This document shows, piece by piece, positions 51,907-60,993 of a DNA stretch of 64,000 bases. The DNA comes from Candidatus Latescibacterota bacterium. Lineage in GTDB: Bacteria; JAAXHH01. The stretch spans positions 73,435 to 137,434 of the forward strand of contig JAJEAN010000007.1 of the NCBI GenBank assembly GCA_022822725.1, given 5' to 3'. Every line of letters starts with the position of its first letter. The stretch's first letter is position 1. Both the position numbers and the translations under genes were made by a program. The notes below the pieces were generated by a model, which worked only from the letters and a program-made list of their open reading frames with translations, made no database searches and was not told the DNA's origin.

Positions 51907-53694
51907 CTATTCCGCCTGTCCGGCCTCCATGGCCACCTGCTGCCGGTTTTCCGCTGATTCCGCGTACGTCAATGCGGCCTGCACCAGGCCTCTGAACAAG
52001 GGGTGGGGTCTGTAAGGACGGCTGGTCAATTCGGGGTGAAACTGGGTGCCTACGAAGAAGGGGTGCGTGGGGATTTCCAGGATCTGCATGATCTCCTCGT
52101 TGGGCGTCATGCCCGAGAACACCATGCCCTTGTGTTCGATGAGTTCCCTGTACTGGTTGTTGAACTCGTACCGGTGGCGAAACCGTTCAACGGCCGTTTC
52201 CGAACCGTAGCAGCGGTGGGCTTCCGTACCGGCTTTCACTTTGACTTCGTGTCCTCCGAGCCGCATCGTGGCTCCCATGCCGGACAGTTTCCGCTGCTCG
52301 GGCAACAGGTAGATGACCGGCGTTTCCGCCTTCGCGTCGAATTCCGCGTGGGCCGCTTTCAGCATGCCGCACTGGTTGCGCGCGAACTCCACCACGGCCA
52401 GCTGGAAACCGTAGCACAGGCCCAGGAACGGCAACCCGTGCTCCCTGGCGTACTGTATGAACCGGATCTTGCCCTCGGCGCCTCGTTCGCCGAAGCCGCC
52501 GGGCACGATGATACCAGAAATCCCTTCCAGCATGCCCTTGTCCAGCGCCTGATCACTCGAGAATTCGGTCGTGTCTATCCACTCGGTGGCGATCTCCGCG
52601 CCTACGCTTACCTTGCTGTGGTCCAGGGCGTTCAGGATGCTTACGTAGGAATCGTGGAGCGCCGTGTACTTGCCGGTGATGGCAATGCGTATTTCAGGGT
52701 GGCTTGCGCCCAGGTACTTCAAATAGATGTCGAACGTCTCGGGCCGCTGGTCCGTCCGCTGCGGCAGGTTGACGTTGAGCTTGTCCGCGACGATCTGCAC
52801 CGTCTGCTGGCGGTCGAGCAGGGTCGGCACCCGGTAGATGGAATCCGTGTCCGGGCTGCTGACCACGCGGTCCTCGGCGATGTTACAGAACAGGCTGATC
52901 TTCTGGCGGACGCTTTTGTTCAGGGGAATGGCCGAGCGGCACACCACGATATCGGGTTGGATGCCCAGTTGAAGCAGCGCCTTGACGCTGTGCTGCGTGG
53001 GCTTGGTCTTCAATTCCCCGGCGGACTCGTTGTAGGGCACCTGCGTGACGTGGACCGACATGACGTTGTCCCGTCCCTCGTCGTAGAGCATCTCGCGGGC
53101 GGCCTCGATGAAATGGATGTTCTCGATATCCCCGACCGTGCCGCCGATCTCGACGACCAGGATGTCGTAGGGTCCCTCGTGGGCCTTGGTCCGGATCAGG
53201 TTCTTGATCTCTCCCGTCACGTGGGGGACGACCTGCACGTCCCGGCCCAGGTATTCGCCCCGGCGTTCCTTTTCGAGGATGATGCGGTACACCCGGCCTG
53301 ACGTGATGTAGTTGTTCCGGTTCAGGTTATCGTCGAGGAAGCGTTCGTAGGTGCCCAGGTCCATGTCGCATTCGGTGCCGTCCTCGAGCACGAACACCTC
53401 CCCGTGCCGATAGGGGTTGATGGTGCCGGCGTCCTGGTTCAGGTAGCCGTCGATCTTGATCTGGGAGACCGTGAATCCGTAGTGCTTGAGCAGGTGCCCG
53501 AGGGAGGCGCTGAAGACGCCCTTGCCCACGCCGGACATGACGCCGCCGGTGACGAAGATGTACTTGGTCCGGCCGATGCGGTAATCGGTGGGGAAGAACT
53601 CGATGGCCTCGGACTCTACGGTCCTGGCGCTGTGGGCGTCCAGGTCTACTTCATCAAAAAAAACATCATCGCTATAGTCCGGGGCACTGGCCAA
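51907..53694 (-). CDS. pyrG: CTP synthase
   Basis: Aminates UTP to CTP using glutamine; 595 residues. Synthetase domain: GGVMSGVGKGV (50-60), HGEVFVLEDG, DLGTYERF, EIGGTVGDIE. Glutaminase domain: nucleophile Cys427 in LGLCYGFQLAVVEFARN (two parts) and the late GTQFHPELTSRP. It has an unusual acidic N-terminal extension of about 43 residues before TKYIFVTGG. TTG start with AGGAG seven bases upstream. The DPY of the standard enzyme is DGY here, so it is a divergent branch. Confidence 0.95.
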   Translation of the reverse strand: MASAPDYSDDVFFDEVDLDAHSARTVESEAIEFFPTDYRIGRTKYIFVTGGVMSGVGKGVFSASLGHLLKHYGFTVSQIKIDGYLNQDAGTINPYRHGEVFVLEDGTECDMDLGTYERFLDDNLNRNNYITSGRVYRIILEKERRGEYLGRDVQVVPHVTGEIKNLIRTKAHEGPYDILVVEIGGTVGDIENIHFIEAAREMLYDEGRDNVMSVHVTQVPYNESAGELKTKPTQHSVKALLQLGIQPDIVVCRSAIPLNKSVRQKISLFCNIAEDRVVSSPDTDSIYRVPTLLDRQQTVQIVADKLNVNLPQRTDQRPETFDIYLKYLGASHPEIRIAITGKYTALHDSYVSILNALDHSKVSVGAEIATEWIDTTEFSSDQALDKGMLEGISGIIVPGGFGERGAEGKIRFIQYAREHGLPFLGLCYGFQLAVVEFARNQCGMLKAAHAEFDAKAETPVIYLLPEQRKLSGMGATMRLGGHEVKVKAGTEAHRCYGSETAVERFRHRYEFNNQYRELIEHKGMVFSGMTPNEEIMQILEIPTHPFFVGTQFHPELTSRPYRPHPLFRGLVQAALTYAESAENRQQVAMEAGQAE

Positions 53695-53854
53695 AGACTC
53701 GCTCCTTGTTCAGGATTCGGGATTTGAAAAGGACGTGTTAAAGATAGCACAGGAGCGAAGTGAAGGCAATACAATATTCCTGGATTGCGATTCGAAAGCC
53801 GTCAAACGACCGTGCCGTCAATCGACTGCGCCGGCCGTCATGGTCCGCCGTGCC

Positions 53855-54652
53855 TCAGTACTCCCCGATCCACTTCCCCCGCAATTCGTCGAGCGTTCCC
53901 TTCTGTCGCATCTGGTACAGCCACAGATTCAGGTAGTTGATGAAGGGCTGATCGCCGCGGACGGTCATGTAGCCGAGGTCTTCACGGGTCAATGGCCTGT
54001 CCGGGTCGAGGGCGTAGAGCAGCGGATTCTGTCTCGCGTAGATCACCGCTTCCACGTTGTCCGTAAACATGACGTCCACGTCGCCCGCCGCCACGGCCGG
54101 TTGAACGTCCAGGTTGTTCTCGAACATGACGATCGAAGCCTGACGGATGTTGGCGCGCACGTAGGCTTCGTTGGTTCCGCCGTAATTGGCGCCGATCCGG
54201 ACGCCGGGCCGGTCGATGTCCTGCAGGTTCCTGAAGCGGTCGCGGTCGGCCTTCCGGATGAGCGGCGACTTCCCGATGGTGACGTACGGGTCGGTGAGGG
54301 CCAGGTCTTTCTGCCGCGTCAACGTACGTGTTATGCCGCCCATGGCCAGGTCGAACCGGTCGTTCAGGGTGTCTTCGGTCAGGTTGCTCCAGGTCGTGGG
54401 CACGAACCGGACGCTGACGCCGAGGACTTCTCCGAGGAGATGCGCCGCGTCGATGTCCATGCCCTCGTAGGTACCGGTCTCCGGGTTCAGATAGGTGAAC
54501 GGCTTGTAGTCGCCGGTCGTCCCGATCCGGATCTCGCCCCGTTCCATAATGCGGTCCAGCAGGGAAGTCTGGGCGTGGACATGCACCGAAAAGGCACTCA
54601 GGAGGGCAAGTTGAAGAAGCGACGGGATCGCACGCATATGGAAAGTCCTCAT
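53855..54652 (-). CDS. Periplasmic PheC-like binding protein/dehydratase
   Basis: 265-residue exported protein of the SBP-3 fold. Compared with amino-acid binding proteins it is closest in pattern to PheC (cyclohexadienyl dehydratase): GTTGDYKPFTY, YEGMDIDAAHLLG, GGITRTLTRQ, NYGGTNEAYVR and DVMFTDNVEA. So it may make phenylpyruvate in the periplasm, or be a solute-binding protein; no ABC permease genes adjoin it, favouring the enzyme. ATG 54652 with AGGAG; signal peptide ends HVHAQ. Confidence 0.82.
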   Translation of the reverse strand: MRTFHMRAIPSLLQLALLSAFSVHVHAQTSLLDRIMERGEIRIGTTGDYKPFTYLNPETGTYEGMDIDAAHLLGEVLGVSVRFVPTTWSNLTEDTLNDRFDLAMGGITRTLTRQKDLALTDPYVTIGKSPLIRKADRDRFRNLQDIDRPGVRIGANYGGTNEAYVRANIRQASIVMFENNLDVQPAVAAGDVDVMFTDNVEAVIYARQNPLLYALDPDRPLTREDLGYMTVRGDQPFINYLNLWLYQMRQKGTLDELRGKWIGEY

Positions 54653-54692
54653 TGATTGCTCCTGTCAGGGTATGATTCGCTGTGGGCACTAC

Positions 54693-54755
54693 GATCGACC
54701 TGCGGATCAGGCTGATCGACCTGCGGATCGGGCTGATCGACCTGCGGATCGGGCC
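54693..54755. repeat. 21-bp tandem repeat, three copies
   Basis: gatcgacctgcggatcgggc plus t starts at 54693, 54714 and 54735. It lies between divergent genes, upstream of the CRTAC1 gene. Confidence 0.96.
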
Positions 54756-54906
54756 AATGGTGAGTTTATAGTGCTTCCGGCCCGGTGTGTCAATCCATCT
54801 TGACAGGCCCGTGCCGGGCTTCTACCTTGAAACGGCACCTGGACCGTTCGGAATACCCGTGACATTCCCGTCTGTCCACCCGCTGGACATCTTGTCTCTT
54901 CAGGCC

Positions 54907-56691
54907 ATGTCACCAGCTTCCTCCAGTACGATACGGACAACGGCTACCGCCCTGTTCATCATCCTGATCATTGTTCCCTTCTTCCTCGATCGATGGCTGT
55001 CACGCGAGTCAGTAGTACGCGAGACCGGCGCGGCGGACCCGGGACGGTACGGGTTCCTGATGACCGATGCGACGGCGGCAGCCGGCATAGACTTCGTCCA
55101 TGCAAAGCCACAGCTCGATCCGCAACTCGACCCGATCATGCCCCATATCTCGGCCCTCGGGGCATCCGTCTCGGTCGTGGATTTCGACAACGACGGGTGG
55201 CAGGACCTGTACGCGACCAGCAGCCGGAAGGGTACGCCGAACGCCCTGTACCGGAACCTGGGCGACGGAAGCTTCACCGAGGTTGCCGGAGCGGCCGGCC
55301 TGGCCGATGTGAACGGGGACGGCGGCGTGTCCATGGGTTCGGTGTGGGGGGACTACGACAACGACGGGTTCGAGGACGTCTTCATCTACATGTGGGGCCG
55401 TCAGCGCCTGTACCGGAACCTGGGCGACGGTACCTTCGAGGACGCGACCGGCGTGGCCGGGCTCGACCGGTGGATGAACGCCAACAGCGCCGTGTGGACG
55501 GATGTCGACCGGGACGGCCTGATCGATCTTTACGTGGGCGGTTATTTCTCGGGAGTCCATGACCTGTGGCAGGTTACGACCACGCGAATCATGCAGGAGA
55601 GTTTCGAATACGCGAACAACGGCGGCCACAATTTCCTCTACCTCAACCGGGGAAACGGCCGGTTCGAGGATGTGACGGAAGCATACGGGGCGGACTGCAC
55701 GCGGTGGACCATGTCCGTCGGCGCGGCGGACCTGAACGGCGACGGGTGGCCCGATCTTTACCTGGCCAACGATTACGGTCCCGAGGTGCTCTTCCTCAAT
55801 GTCGAAGGGCAGCGTTTCGAGCAGCCCGCCGGTACCACGCTGGAGGAGACCTCCAAGAGCGGCATGAACGTGGCGTTCGGCGACCTGTACAATGACGGCC
55901 GCCCGGACGTCTACGTGACGAATATCTCGAAGCGCGGCTACCTGTTCCAGGGGAACAACCTCCGCCGCAACCTGATCGCGGAATACGGCCGGATGATCAA
56001 CATCGCGGAAGGGGAGGTCGCCGACGCGGGCTGGGCATGGGGCGCGCAGTTCGGAGACCTGAACAACGACGGTTTCCTGGATCTGTTTGTCGCCAACGGA
56101 TTCGTCTCGGCCGATCCGGAGGAAGACTACTGGTACGAGATGTCACGGGTCGCCATGGGCAACAACAATATCTTCCAGGACGTGAGGAACTGGGCGCCCA
56201 TGGGCGATCAGAGCCTGTCCGGATACGAGCGGTCCAGGCTGTACCTGAACGACGGCACCGGGCGCTTCTACGACGTGGCGGAGCCTGTCGGCATAAACGA
56301 CCGGTACGACGGCAGGGGGGTCGCCCTCGCCGACCTTTTCAACCGGGGCGTGCTCGACGTGGTGGTGGCCAACCAGGACGGTCCCCTGGTCCTGTACCGT
56401 AACGAGGTCGACGGTGAGAACGCGTGGGTTTCCTTCGAACTGAAGGGAACCCGCGGCAACGCGAGTGCCATCGGCGCGGAGGTCCGGGTATTCCAGGACG
56501 GGCGGCAACAGCTCCAGGTCGTTTCGGGAGGCACGGGTTTCGCCGCCCAGAGCCAGCGGAGACGGCATTTCGGACTGGGGGACGCCATGGAGATCGAACG
56601 GGTCGAAATACGCTGGCCGGGCGGGACGGTGCAGACGCTGGAGCGTCCTGAACTGAACCGGCTGCACGTGGTAACGGAACCGGAGGGGTGA
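54907..56691 (+). CDS. CRTAC1-type FG-GAP/ASPIC-UnbV protein
   Basis: Membrane-anchored extracytoplasmic protein of 594 residues: N-terminal helix (about 14-28), then a seven-bladed FG-GAP/VCBS propeller with calcium-binding loops DFDNDGWQD, DYDNDGFED, DVDRDGLID, DLNGDGWPD and DLNNDGFLD, and a C-terminal ASPIC/UnbV domain (GAEVRVFQDGRQQ, HFGLGDA, IRWPGG). Function in bacteria is unknown, probably adhesion or ligand binding. I chose ATG 54907, giving a normal anchor. The next gene overlaps it (TGATG). Confidence 0.88.
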   Translation: MSPASSSTIRTTATALFIILIIVPFFLDRWLSRESVVRETGAADPGRYGFLMTDATAAAGIDFVHAKPQLDPQLDPIMPHISALGASVSVVDFDNDGWQDLYATSSRKGTPNALYRNLGDGSFTEVAGAAGLADVNGDGGVSMGSVWGDYDNDGFEDVFIYMWGRQRLYRNLGDGTFEDATGVAGLDRWMNANSAVWTDVDRDGLIDLYVGGYFSGVHDLWQVTTTRIMQESFEYANNGGHNFLYLNRGNGRFEDVTEAYGADCTRWTMSVGAADLNGDGWPDLYLANDYGPEVLFLNVEGQRFEQPAGTTLEETSKSGMNVAFGDLYNDGRPDVYVTNISKRGYLFQGNNLRRNLIAEYGRMINIAEGEVADAGWAWGAQFGDLNNDGFLDLFVANGFVSADPEEDYWYEMSRVAMGNNNIFQDVRNWAPMGDQSLSGYERSRLYLNDGTGRFYDVAEPVGINDRYDGRGVALADLFNRGVLDVVVANQDGPLVLYRNEVDGENAWVSFELKGTRGNASAIGAEVRVFQDGRQQLQVVSGGTGFAAQSQRRRHFGLGDAMEIERVEIRWPGGTVQTLERPELNRLHVVTEPEG

Positions 56692-57617
56692 TGAGCGCAT
56701 CGAAGGCCGCGGCGGCCGGATCCGCCGCGGAACCGCCGAAGGGACCACCGGAGGGATCGTCGAAAGGCGCGCCGCTGGGATCGTCGAAAGGTGCGCCGCC
56801 GGGATCGTCGAAAGGTGCGCCGCCGGGACCGACGCCCGGACCACCGAGCGGGTCGAGATTCCAGATCGACCCGCGATACCTGTCCTCCGGCCTGATCACT
56901 CTGATCCTGGTCTTCGGACAGTTATACGTGGGATTCCTCCACGACCTGTCGCAGCTCTTCACGGCGATCGTCGTGGCCCTGGCGGCGGAACTGGCCCTGG
57001 GACGCCTCCTGACGGGCAGGTGGATCAACCCCGCCAGCGCGTACATCACCGGGATCAGTTGCGGGATTCTGCTGAGATCGCTTTCCCTGTGGCCGTACGC
57101 CATCGCCAGCCTGCTTTCCATCCTTTCGAAATACGTCCTCCGCTTCAAGGGGCGGCACCTTTGGAATCCGTCCAACCTGGGCATCTGCGTGGTGCTCTTC
57201 GCGGCGCCCGGGACGGTGGCCGCCCTGAGCGAGCAGTGGGGGAACGACCTCTGGGCCATGGCCGTGATCTGGGTGCTGGGCTCGATCATACTCTGGCGGG
57301 CAAAGCGTTTTCACGTTACCTTCACCTATGCCGCGTCCTTCGTCTTGCTCGCTTACGTGCGGTCCATGATCACCGGAACCCCGTTCCTGTCCGAAGTCGC
57401 GCCCATTACCGGCCCCATGTACCAGCTCATGGCCTTTTTCATGGTTACGGATCCCGCCACGTCCGTCTCCTCCCGCCGCGGCCGCGTCGGGGTCGCTTTT
57501 CTGGTGGCGCTGGCGGAAACGGTACTGAGGCTTTTCGAGATTGTCAACGCGCCGCTATACGCGCTGTTCCTGGTGGGACCGGTGGCGAAGGTATTGGATT
57601 TGAGACGTTCGGCCTGA
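56691..57617 (+). CDS. RnfD/NqrB-like membrane protein with repeat-rich N-terminus
   Basis: 308-residue polytopic protein resembling RnfD/NqrB flavin-carrying subunits: FQIDPRYLSSGLITLILV, GRWINPASAYITGIS, SKYVLRFKGRHLWNPSN and FFMVTDPATSVSS, the last matching the FMN-attachment block (DPATS). Other Rnf or Nqr subunits are absent. The first 55 residues are cytoplasmic and Pro/Gly/Ser/Lys-rich, with three 8-residue repeats. Its ATG overlaps the CRTAC1 stop codon and GGAGG precedes it, so the two are translated together. Confidence 0.8.
   Translation: MSASKAAAAGSAAEPPKGPPEGSSKGAPLGSSKGAPPGSSKGAPPGPTPGPPSGSRFQIDPRYLSSGLITLILVFGQLYVGFLHDLSQLFTAIVVALAAELALGRLLTGRWINPASAYITGISCGILLRSLSLWPYAIASLLSILSKYVLRFKGRHLWNPSNLGICVVLFAAPGTVAALSEQWGNDLWAMAVIWVLGSIILWRAKRFHVTFTYAASFVLLAYVRSMITGTPFLSEVAPITGPMYQLMAFFMVTDPATSVSSRRGRVGVAFLVALAETVLRLFEIVNAPLYALFLVGPVAKVLDLRRSA
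56754..56825 (+). repeat. In-frame 24-bp repeat, three copies
   Basis: Units at 56754, 56778 and 56802 (core ggatcgtcgaaaggtgcgcc) encode GSSKGAPL/P in the N-terminal tail of the RnfD-like protein. Confidence 0.97.
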
Positions 57618-57634
57618 AAGAACAGGAGATCACC

Positions 57635-58648
57635 ATGGCCCTAAGGGTAGGCATCGTCGGCGCAGGCGGTATCGCGCACTGTCACGGAAAAGCGGCGCAG
57701 GAAGCCCCTGAAGCGGAACTGACCGCGATCTGCGACGTCTCCGAGGACGCACTGGAGCGATTCGGCGAGACCTTCGGGGTCACCCGGCGTTACACGGATC
57801 TCGAGCACATGTTGCGCGAGGTGGACCTGGACATACTCTCCGTCTGTACCTGGGGCGATTCGCACGCGGATCTCACTATCCGGGCCGCGCGGACCGGCCG
57901 GGTCAGGGCGATTCTCTGCGAAAAACCCATCAGTTCGACGGCGGCCGAATGCGAAGCCATGATTGAAACCGCGCGGGACCACGGCGTCCTGCTCGCCGAG
58001 GCCTTCAAGTTCCGCCACCACCCGTGCCATATCAGGGCGAAGGAGCTCATCGACGGCGGCGAAATCGGCAAGGTCATGTTGATCCGCAGCACCTTCACGG
58101 CCGCGGTGGATCCCGAGTACCTGAGACCGGACCACAACTGGCGCTTCAACCGGGAAAAACGCGGCGGGGCGGTCTACGACCTGGGCTGTTACTGCATACA
58201 CCACGCCCGGTTCATCACGGGCAGCGATCCGACACTCGTCCATGCCCGCGGCCACTATGGCCAGCGATCCGGGGTGCCGGAGTCGGTGACGGCGCACTTT
58301 GAGTTCCCCGGCGAGATTACCGCCCAGTGTGTGTTTTCCTTCAGGTACTACAGCTCCCAGGAGTTCGAGGTGTACGGTACGGACGGCTACATGCGGATGG
58401 ACATGGCCTGGAACAACGAAGATCACCCGGTCTCACTGGTAATCAGGAAAAACAACGGGGAAGAAAGAATCATCCGGTTCGCCCCGGTCTTTCAATTCAC
58501 CAACCAGTTGCGGCACCTTGGCGATTGTCTCGAATCCGGCCGGCCGCACCGGATCCCGCCTGAGAACAGCCTGGGTAACATGCGGGTCATCGACGCCGTG
58601 CACGCGTCCATTGACGCGGGACAGCCCGTGGTTCTGAATCCCGGTTAG
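57635..58648 (+). CDS. Gfo/Idh/MocA-family oxidoreductase
   Basis: NAD(P)-dependent dehydrogenase of 337 residues. Rossmann motif GIVGAGGIAHCHG, the CEKPISS block, the catalytic-region YDLGCYCIHHARF and AEAFKFRHHP resemble members acting on pyranosides or polyols. Start at ATG 57635, where AGGAG sits seven bases upstream; the frame is open further upstream, inside the RnfD-like gene. The substrate is unknown. Confidence 0.92.
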   Translation: MALRVGIVGAGGIAHCHGKAAQEAPEAELTAICDVSEDALERFGETFGVTRRYTDLEHMLREVDLDILSVCTWGDSHADLTIRAARTGRVRAILCEKPISSTAAECEAMIETARDHGVLLAEAFKFRHHPCHIRAKELIDGGEIGKVMLIRSTFTAAVDPEYLRPDHNWRFNREKRGGAVYDLGCYCIHHARFITGSDPTLVHARGHYGQRSGVPESVTAHFEFPGEITAQCVFSFRYYSSQEFEVYGTDGYMRMDMAWNNEDHPVSLVIRKNNGEERIIRFAPVFQFTNQLRHLGDCLESGRPHRIPPENSLGNMRVIDAVHASIDAGQPVVLNPG

Positions 58649-58694
58649 ATTCCCGGGCGCACACTTAACACGCTGCAGAGGAGGAAATCGAGCA

Positions 58695-59090
58695 ATGAGA
58701 ATTAGCCATACCAGCGTCGTGGTAGACGACCAGCAGAAGGCGCTTCGCTTCTATACGGAAACGCTTGGCTTCCAGTTGAAGCACAATATACCCCTGGGAG
58801 AACACGCCTGGATCACCGTGGTATCCAGGGAAGATCCGGATGGGACGGAGCTGGTGCTCGAGCCCGACGGCCATCCCGCGGTACGTCCGTTCAAGGAGGC
58901 CCTTGTGAAGGACAATATCCCCTGGACCGCCTTCTCGGTCGACGACGTCGCAGCCGAACACGATCGGCTCGTGGCAAAGGGTGTGCGATTCGTACAGCCG
59001 CCAACCGATGCCGGGAGCGCTGTTGTCGCCGCCTTCGACGATACATGCGGCAACCTGATTCAGATAATGGAAGTGAAGGATGAGGCGTAA
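58695..59090 (+). CDS. VOC-family (glyoxalase-like) protein
   Basis: 131-residue vicinal-oxygen-chelate protein with two beta-alpha-beta-beta-beta modules. Likely metal ligands are His5 (ISHTS), a Glu near ELVLEP and Glu126 (QIMEV). AEHDRLVAKGVRF and GNLIQIME are typical of the extradiol-dioxygenase/glyoxalase type. AGGAGGA precedes the ATG. Reaction unknown: isomerase, dioxygenase or antibiotic-binding functions are all possible. Confidence 0.9.
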   Translation: MRISHTSVVVDDQQKALRFYTETLGFQLKHNIPLGEHAWITVVSREDPDGTELVLEPDGHPAVRPFKEALVKDNIPWTAFSVDDVAAEHDRLVAKGVRFVQPPTDAGSAVVAAFDDTCGNLIQIMEVKDEA

Positions 59091-59153
59091 CGATTGCAAT
59101 ATCCCCGTCGACCATCCCGGTCCACGGGTTGATGCCCGTTTTCAGGGAGGAAC

Positions 59154-59585
59154 ATGATGCTCAGGAACATCCTCGCGGCCATCGCCGGCTACATTGCCAT
59201 GGCCGTCGTGCTCTTCGTACTCTTTTCGCTGCTGTGGGTGGCGGTGGGACCTTCGCGCGCCTTCCAGCCGGAATCGTGGGAAGTACCCGTCGGCTGGGCG
59301 CTTGGTTCGCTCGTGCTGGGGTTCGTGGGGGCGTGCGCCGGCGGAAAAGTCTGTGCCAGGGTGGCGCACGATGGCAGGGGTGCCATGATCCTGATCGGCC
59401 TCGTCATCGTGTTTGGGGTGGTTCGGGCCCTGACGCCGGTGGAGATGCCGGCAGGACCGCGTCCCGACGATGTGTCGTTGATGGAGGCGACTGCGGGTGC
59501 CGTTCATCCGGCATGGTTCAACTGGCTCAACCCGCTGGTCGGAGCCGTGGGCGCCTGGTTCGGATCGCGTAAATCGCGCGCATAA
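59154..59585 (+). CDS. Small integral membrane protein of unknown function
   Basis: 143 residues with four hydrophobic helices (about 5-32, 46-66, 75-92 and 120-135) and no recognised motif. GGGAGGAAC precedes two adjacent ATG codons (59154, 59157), of which the second has better spacing. The stop codon begins a 14-bp tandem repeat. I could not assign a family. Confidence 0.75.
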   Translation: MMLRNILAAIAGYIAMAVVLFVLFSLLWVAVGPSRAFQPESWEVPVGWALGSLVLGFVGACAGGKVCARVAHDGRGAMILIGLVIVFGVVRALTPVEMPAGPRPDDVSLMEATAGAVHPAWFNWLNPLVGAVGAWFGSRKSRA

Positions 59586-59610
59586 CCGTCAACGCGTAAC
59601 CGTCAACGCA
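59583..59610 (+). repeat. 14-bp tandem repeat starting at a stop codon
   Basis: taaccgtcaacgcg and taaccgtcaacgca are adjacent; the first TAA is the stop codon of the membrane-protein gene. A third, diverged copy (cagccgtctacata) follows. Confidence 0.92.
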
Positions 59611-59683
59611 CAGCCGTCTACATATAGCATTCAAGGCGTATCAATCAACACACAGCGGAATAAAGAATGATCATAGATCTGTA

Positions 59684-59768
59684 GGTCTGACCCCAGAAGG
59701 CCTGACCCTGAAGACCTGACCCAGAAGACCTGACCCTGAAGACCGGACCCTGAAGGCCTGACCCGTAA
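59684..59768. repeat. 14-bp tandem repeat, about six copies
   Basis: Variants of gacctgaccctgaa occur six times head to tail in the gap before the YbdK-type gene. No gene lies in the whole 59586-59788 gap. Confidence 0.95.
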
Positions 59769-59788
59769 AAACTGGAGCGGTTCGTACC

Positions 59789-60892
59789 ATGACCCTGGAA
59801 GAAATGACCCTCGGCGTCGAGGAGGAATACCAGATCATCGACCCCGCGTCGCGGGAACTGACCTCCTACATCTCCGAGTTTCTCGAGAAGGGGAAGCGGG
59901 TCTTTCGCGACCAGGTCAAGCCGGAATTCCTTCAGTCCCAGGTGGAAATGGGTACCGAGGTCTGCAGGGACATCAAGGAAGTCCGCAAGGAGATCGCCCG
60001 GCTTCGCGGCATGGTATCCGAAATAGCAGAGAAGAGCGGCCACCGGATCGTGGCGGCAGGCACCCATCCCTTTTCCCGCTGGCAGGAGCAGGAAGTCACG
60101 GAGAAGGACCGCTATAAGAGCCTGGTCGCCGACCTGCAGTATGTCGCCCGCAGGCTGCTGATCTTCGGCATGCACATCCACGTCGGCATTCCCGACCGGG
60201 AGCTGCGCATCGACACCATGAACCAGGTCAGCTATTTCATGCCCCATATCCTGGCCCTTTCTTCTTCATCGCCCTTCTGGATGGGAGACAACACGGGGCT
60301 CAAATCCTACCGGAGCGTCGTATTCTCCGAGCTGCCCAGGACCGGCATACCCGATCGTTTCAACTCGGCCGACGAATACGACCATTTCATCCAGACCATG
60401 ATCAAGACCGGCTGCATGGACGAGCCCACGAAGATCTGGTGGGACGTGCGGCCCCATCCCCGTTTCCCCACGCTGGAGTTTCGGATCTGCGACTGCATCA
60501 CTAAAATCGACGAAGTGGTGGCCATTGTGGCACTGGTGATGGCCGTGACGGCCAAGTTGATCAGGCTGCGCCGCGAGAACCAGTCATGGCGGTACTACCG
60601 GCGCGACCTGGTGGCCGAAAACAAGTGGCGTGCGATCAAGGACGGACTGGACGGGAAACTGGTCGATTTCGGCAAGGAAGAGGAGATCCCCCTTCGATTC
60701 CTCATCGAGGAACTGCTGGAAATCGTGGACGACGTCGTGGACACACTCGGCGTCCGGGAGGAGATCGAGTACATCCGTGTCATGCTCGAGCAGGGAAGCA
60801 GTGCGGACCGTCAGCTCAGGACCTATGAAGAGACCGGTGATCTGAAGGCGGTCGTCGATCAACTGGCCGGGGAGACGGTGACGGGACTGTGA
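59789..60892 (+). CDS. YbdK-type carboxylate-amine ligase
   Basis: Glutamate-cysteine ligase type 2 family (GCS2), 367 residues: LGVEEEYQIID at the N-terminus, EFLQSQVEMGTEVC, GTHPFSRW, MHIHVGIPD and EFRICDC. Members make gamma-glutamyl or other amide bonds, and YbdK itself has weak gamma-glutamyl-cysteine activity. No peptide-ligase partner adjoins it. The ATG has no strong ribosome site. Probably cytoplasmic. Confidence 0.92.
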   Translation: MTLEEMTLGVEEEYQIIDPASRELTSYISEFLEKGKRVFRDQVKPEFLQSQVEMGTEVCRDIKEVRKEIARLRGMVSEIAEKSGHRIVAAGTHPFSRWQEQEVTEKDRYKSLVADLQYVARRLLIFGMHIHVGIPDRELRIDTMNQVSYFMPHILALSSSSPFWMGDNTGLKSYRSVVFSELPRTGIPDRFNSADEYDHFIQTMIKTGCMDEPTKIWWDVRPHPRFPTLEFRICDCITKIDEVVAIVALVMAVTAKLIRLRRENQSWRYYRRDLVAENKWRAIKDGLDGKLVDFGKEEEIPLRFLIEELLEIVDDVVDTLGVREEIEYIRVMLEQGSSADRQLRTYEETGDLKAVVDQLAGETVTGL

Positions 60893-60993
60893 ACCTCGGG
60901 GCGGTCCGTGTATCCGGTGTCAACATCGGACAAAAGCGCATAACTTATGGTTTTTATTCAGGTTAATCCGTTTATGTTTTCCTTGCTGAGAGA

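Noticed and set aside
53855-54652. Amino-acid ABC transporter locus
   Set aside because: No permease or ATPase genes adjoin the binding-protein-like gene and its motifs fit PheC better.
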